Shown piece by piece: positions 63,175 through 64,000 of a stretch of 64,000 nt of DNA. How positions within the stretch are numbered: the first letter of the stretch is position 1; every line of letters starts with the position of its first letter. The notes under the pieces were generated by a model that made no database searches, was not told the origin of the DNA, and saw only the letters and a list, made by a program, of their open reading frames with translations. The stretch comes from an uncultured Colwellia sp. (GTDB lineage: Bacteria; Pseudomonadota; Gammaproteobacteria; Enterobacterales; Alteromonadaceae): positions 228,245 through 292,244 of the forward strand of contig CAJXQI010000003.1 of the NCBI GenBank assembly GCA_913058395.1. The letters run 5' to 3'. A program made the translations under genes and the position numbers.

Positions 63175-64000
63175 ATGGCTAAAGAAAAATTTGAACGTTC
63201 GAAACCACACGTAAACGTTGGTACTATCGGACACGTAGATCACGGTAAAACTACATTAACAGCTGCAATCTCTGCTGTACTTACAAAAGTACACGGTGGT
63301 GAAGTTAAAGATTTCGCACAAATCGATAATGCTCCAGAAGAGCGTGAGCGTGGTATTACAATCAATACTTCTCACATCGAATACGATACAGAAACTCGTC
63401 ACTACGCACACGTAGATTGTCCAGGCCATGCTGATTACATCAAAAACATGATCACTGGTGCAGCACAAATGGATGGTGCTATCTTAGTAGTTGCTGCTAC
63501 AGATGGTCCTATGCCACAAACACGTGAGCATATCTTATTATCTCGTCAAGTTGGTGTTCCATACATCATCGTATTCATGAACAAATGTGATGTTGTTGAT
63601 GACGAAGAGTTATTAGAATTAGTAGAAATGGAAATCCGTGAACTTCTTAGCGAATACGAATTCCCAGGTGATGACTTACCAGTAATTCAAGGTTCAGCTT
63701 TAGGCGCACTTCAAGGCGAAGAAAAATGGGAAGCGAAAGTAATTGAGCTTGCTAATGAATTAGATAGCTACATTCCAGAGCCAGAGCGTGCAATCGACGG
63801 AGCATTCATCATGCCTATCGAAGATGTATTCTCAATTGCTGGTCGTGGTACTGTTGTAACAGGTCGTGTTGAGCGCGGTATCATCAAAGTTGGTGAAGAA
63901 GTAGAAGTTGTTGGTATCCGTGATACTCAAAAATCTACTTGTACGGGTGTTGAAATGTTCCGTAAGCTTCTTGACGAAGGTCGTGCTGGTGAGAACTGTG
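63175..64000 (+). CDS. tufB: Elongation factor Tu, N-terminal part (runs off the window)
   Basis: The first 275 codons of EF-Tu, which brings aminoacyl-tRNA to the ribosome. It starts [19 protein letters not shown]. The GTPase motifs are GHVDHGKTT, the switch [10 protein letters not shown] and the MNKCD base-recognition motif. TGAGG lies upstream. Codon use is more biased than in its neighbours, as expected. It is likely cotranscribed with the four tRNAs. The antisense frame at 63256-63468 is a shadow. Confidence 0.97.
   Translation, partial: MAKEKFERSKPHVNVGTIGHVDHGKTTLTAAISAVLTKVHGGEVKDFAQIDNAPEERERGITINTSHIEYDTETRHYAHVDCPGHADYIKNMITGAAQMDGAILVVAATDGPMPQTREHILLSRQVGVPYIIVFMNKCDVVDDEELLELVEMEIRELLSEYEFPGDDLPVIQGSALGALQGEEKWEAKVIELANELDSYIPEPERAIDGAFIMPIEDVFSIAGRGTVVTGRVERGIIKVGEEVEVVGIRDTQKSTCTGVEMFRKLLDEGRAGENC

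Overview
The window is a stretch of chromosome from an AT-rich, marine-type gammaproteobacterium. Gene content and order (comF|bioH, pyrE-rph, ompR-envZ/pckA/mrcA/pilMNOPQ/aroKB/damX/dam, argE|argCBFGH-argA, murB-birA-coaX, thrU-tyrU-glyT-thrT-tufB) and protein similarity to Shewanella, Colwellia and Thalassotalea suggest the order Alteromonadales, probably a Colwelliaceae-like organism. This placement is an inference from remembered synteny, not from a search. Almost all of the window is ordinary core chromosome. I see no insertion sequence, prophage, CRISPR array or rRNA operon.

Layout. 1-3.9 kb: start of a comF gene, bioH, a small protein with a flagellar-rod-like C-terminus, a SprA-related HExxH protein, then pyrE and rph on the minus strand. 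4.1-8.9 kb: an accessory block inserted between rph and yicC, with a DUF2726 membrane protein, an exported thioredoxin, a Tat-exported gluconate-dehydrogenase-type subunit 3, a GMC flavoprotein and a lipoprotein. 9-16.1 kb: yicC, an exported M20 amidohydrolase, yceH, and a large PLD-helicase-DUF3427 protein facing a small unknown gene. 16.2-20.6 kb: an envelope-stress block with DUF3185, a Pmp3/YqaE-type peptide, aqpZ, an OprF-like OmpA protein, and divergently a CfrX-like small protein, CmpX-like MscS protein and SigX-like ECF sigma factor. 20.7-28.5 kb: M50 protease, MltA-like protein, TonB receptor, MscS, a monooxygenase-fold protein, a TlpA-like thioredoxin and small unknowns. 28.8-44.6 kb: ompR-envZ, pckA, mrcA, pilMNOPQ, aroK-aroB-damX-dam. 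45-46.5 kb: a degenerate HD-GYP-like protein. 46.5-55.5 kb: arginine biosynthesis. 55.7-59.8 kb: a small polysaccharide-export unit (outer-membrane barrel, Wza-like, Wzc-like). 59.8-64 kb: murB-birA-coaX, four tRNA genes and the start of tufB.

The most rewarding observation is in the envelope-stress block. The divergent promoters of the OmpA gene and of cfrX-cmpX-sigX carry the same bipartite element, GTGAC-N16-CGTTA with further identity around it, one on each strand. That is the spacing expected of an ECF sigma promoter. It predicts that the SigX-like factor controls both its own operon and the porin. Other points worth following are a GMC oxidoreductase whose two canonical catalytic residues are replaced, an ArgH-acetyltransferase fusion next to a full-length ArgA, and a Wza-like protein too short to cross the outer membrane that is paired with a beta-barrel. 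I did not identify a clearly new defence system; the PLD-helicase-DUF3427 gene is the nearest candidate.
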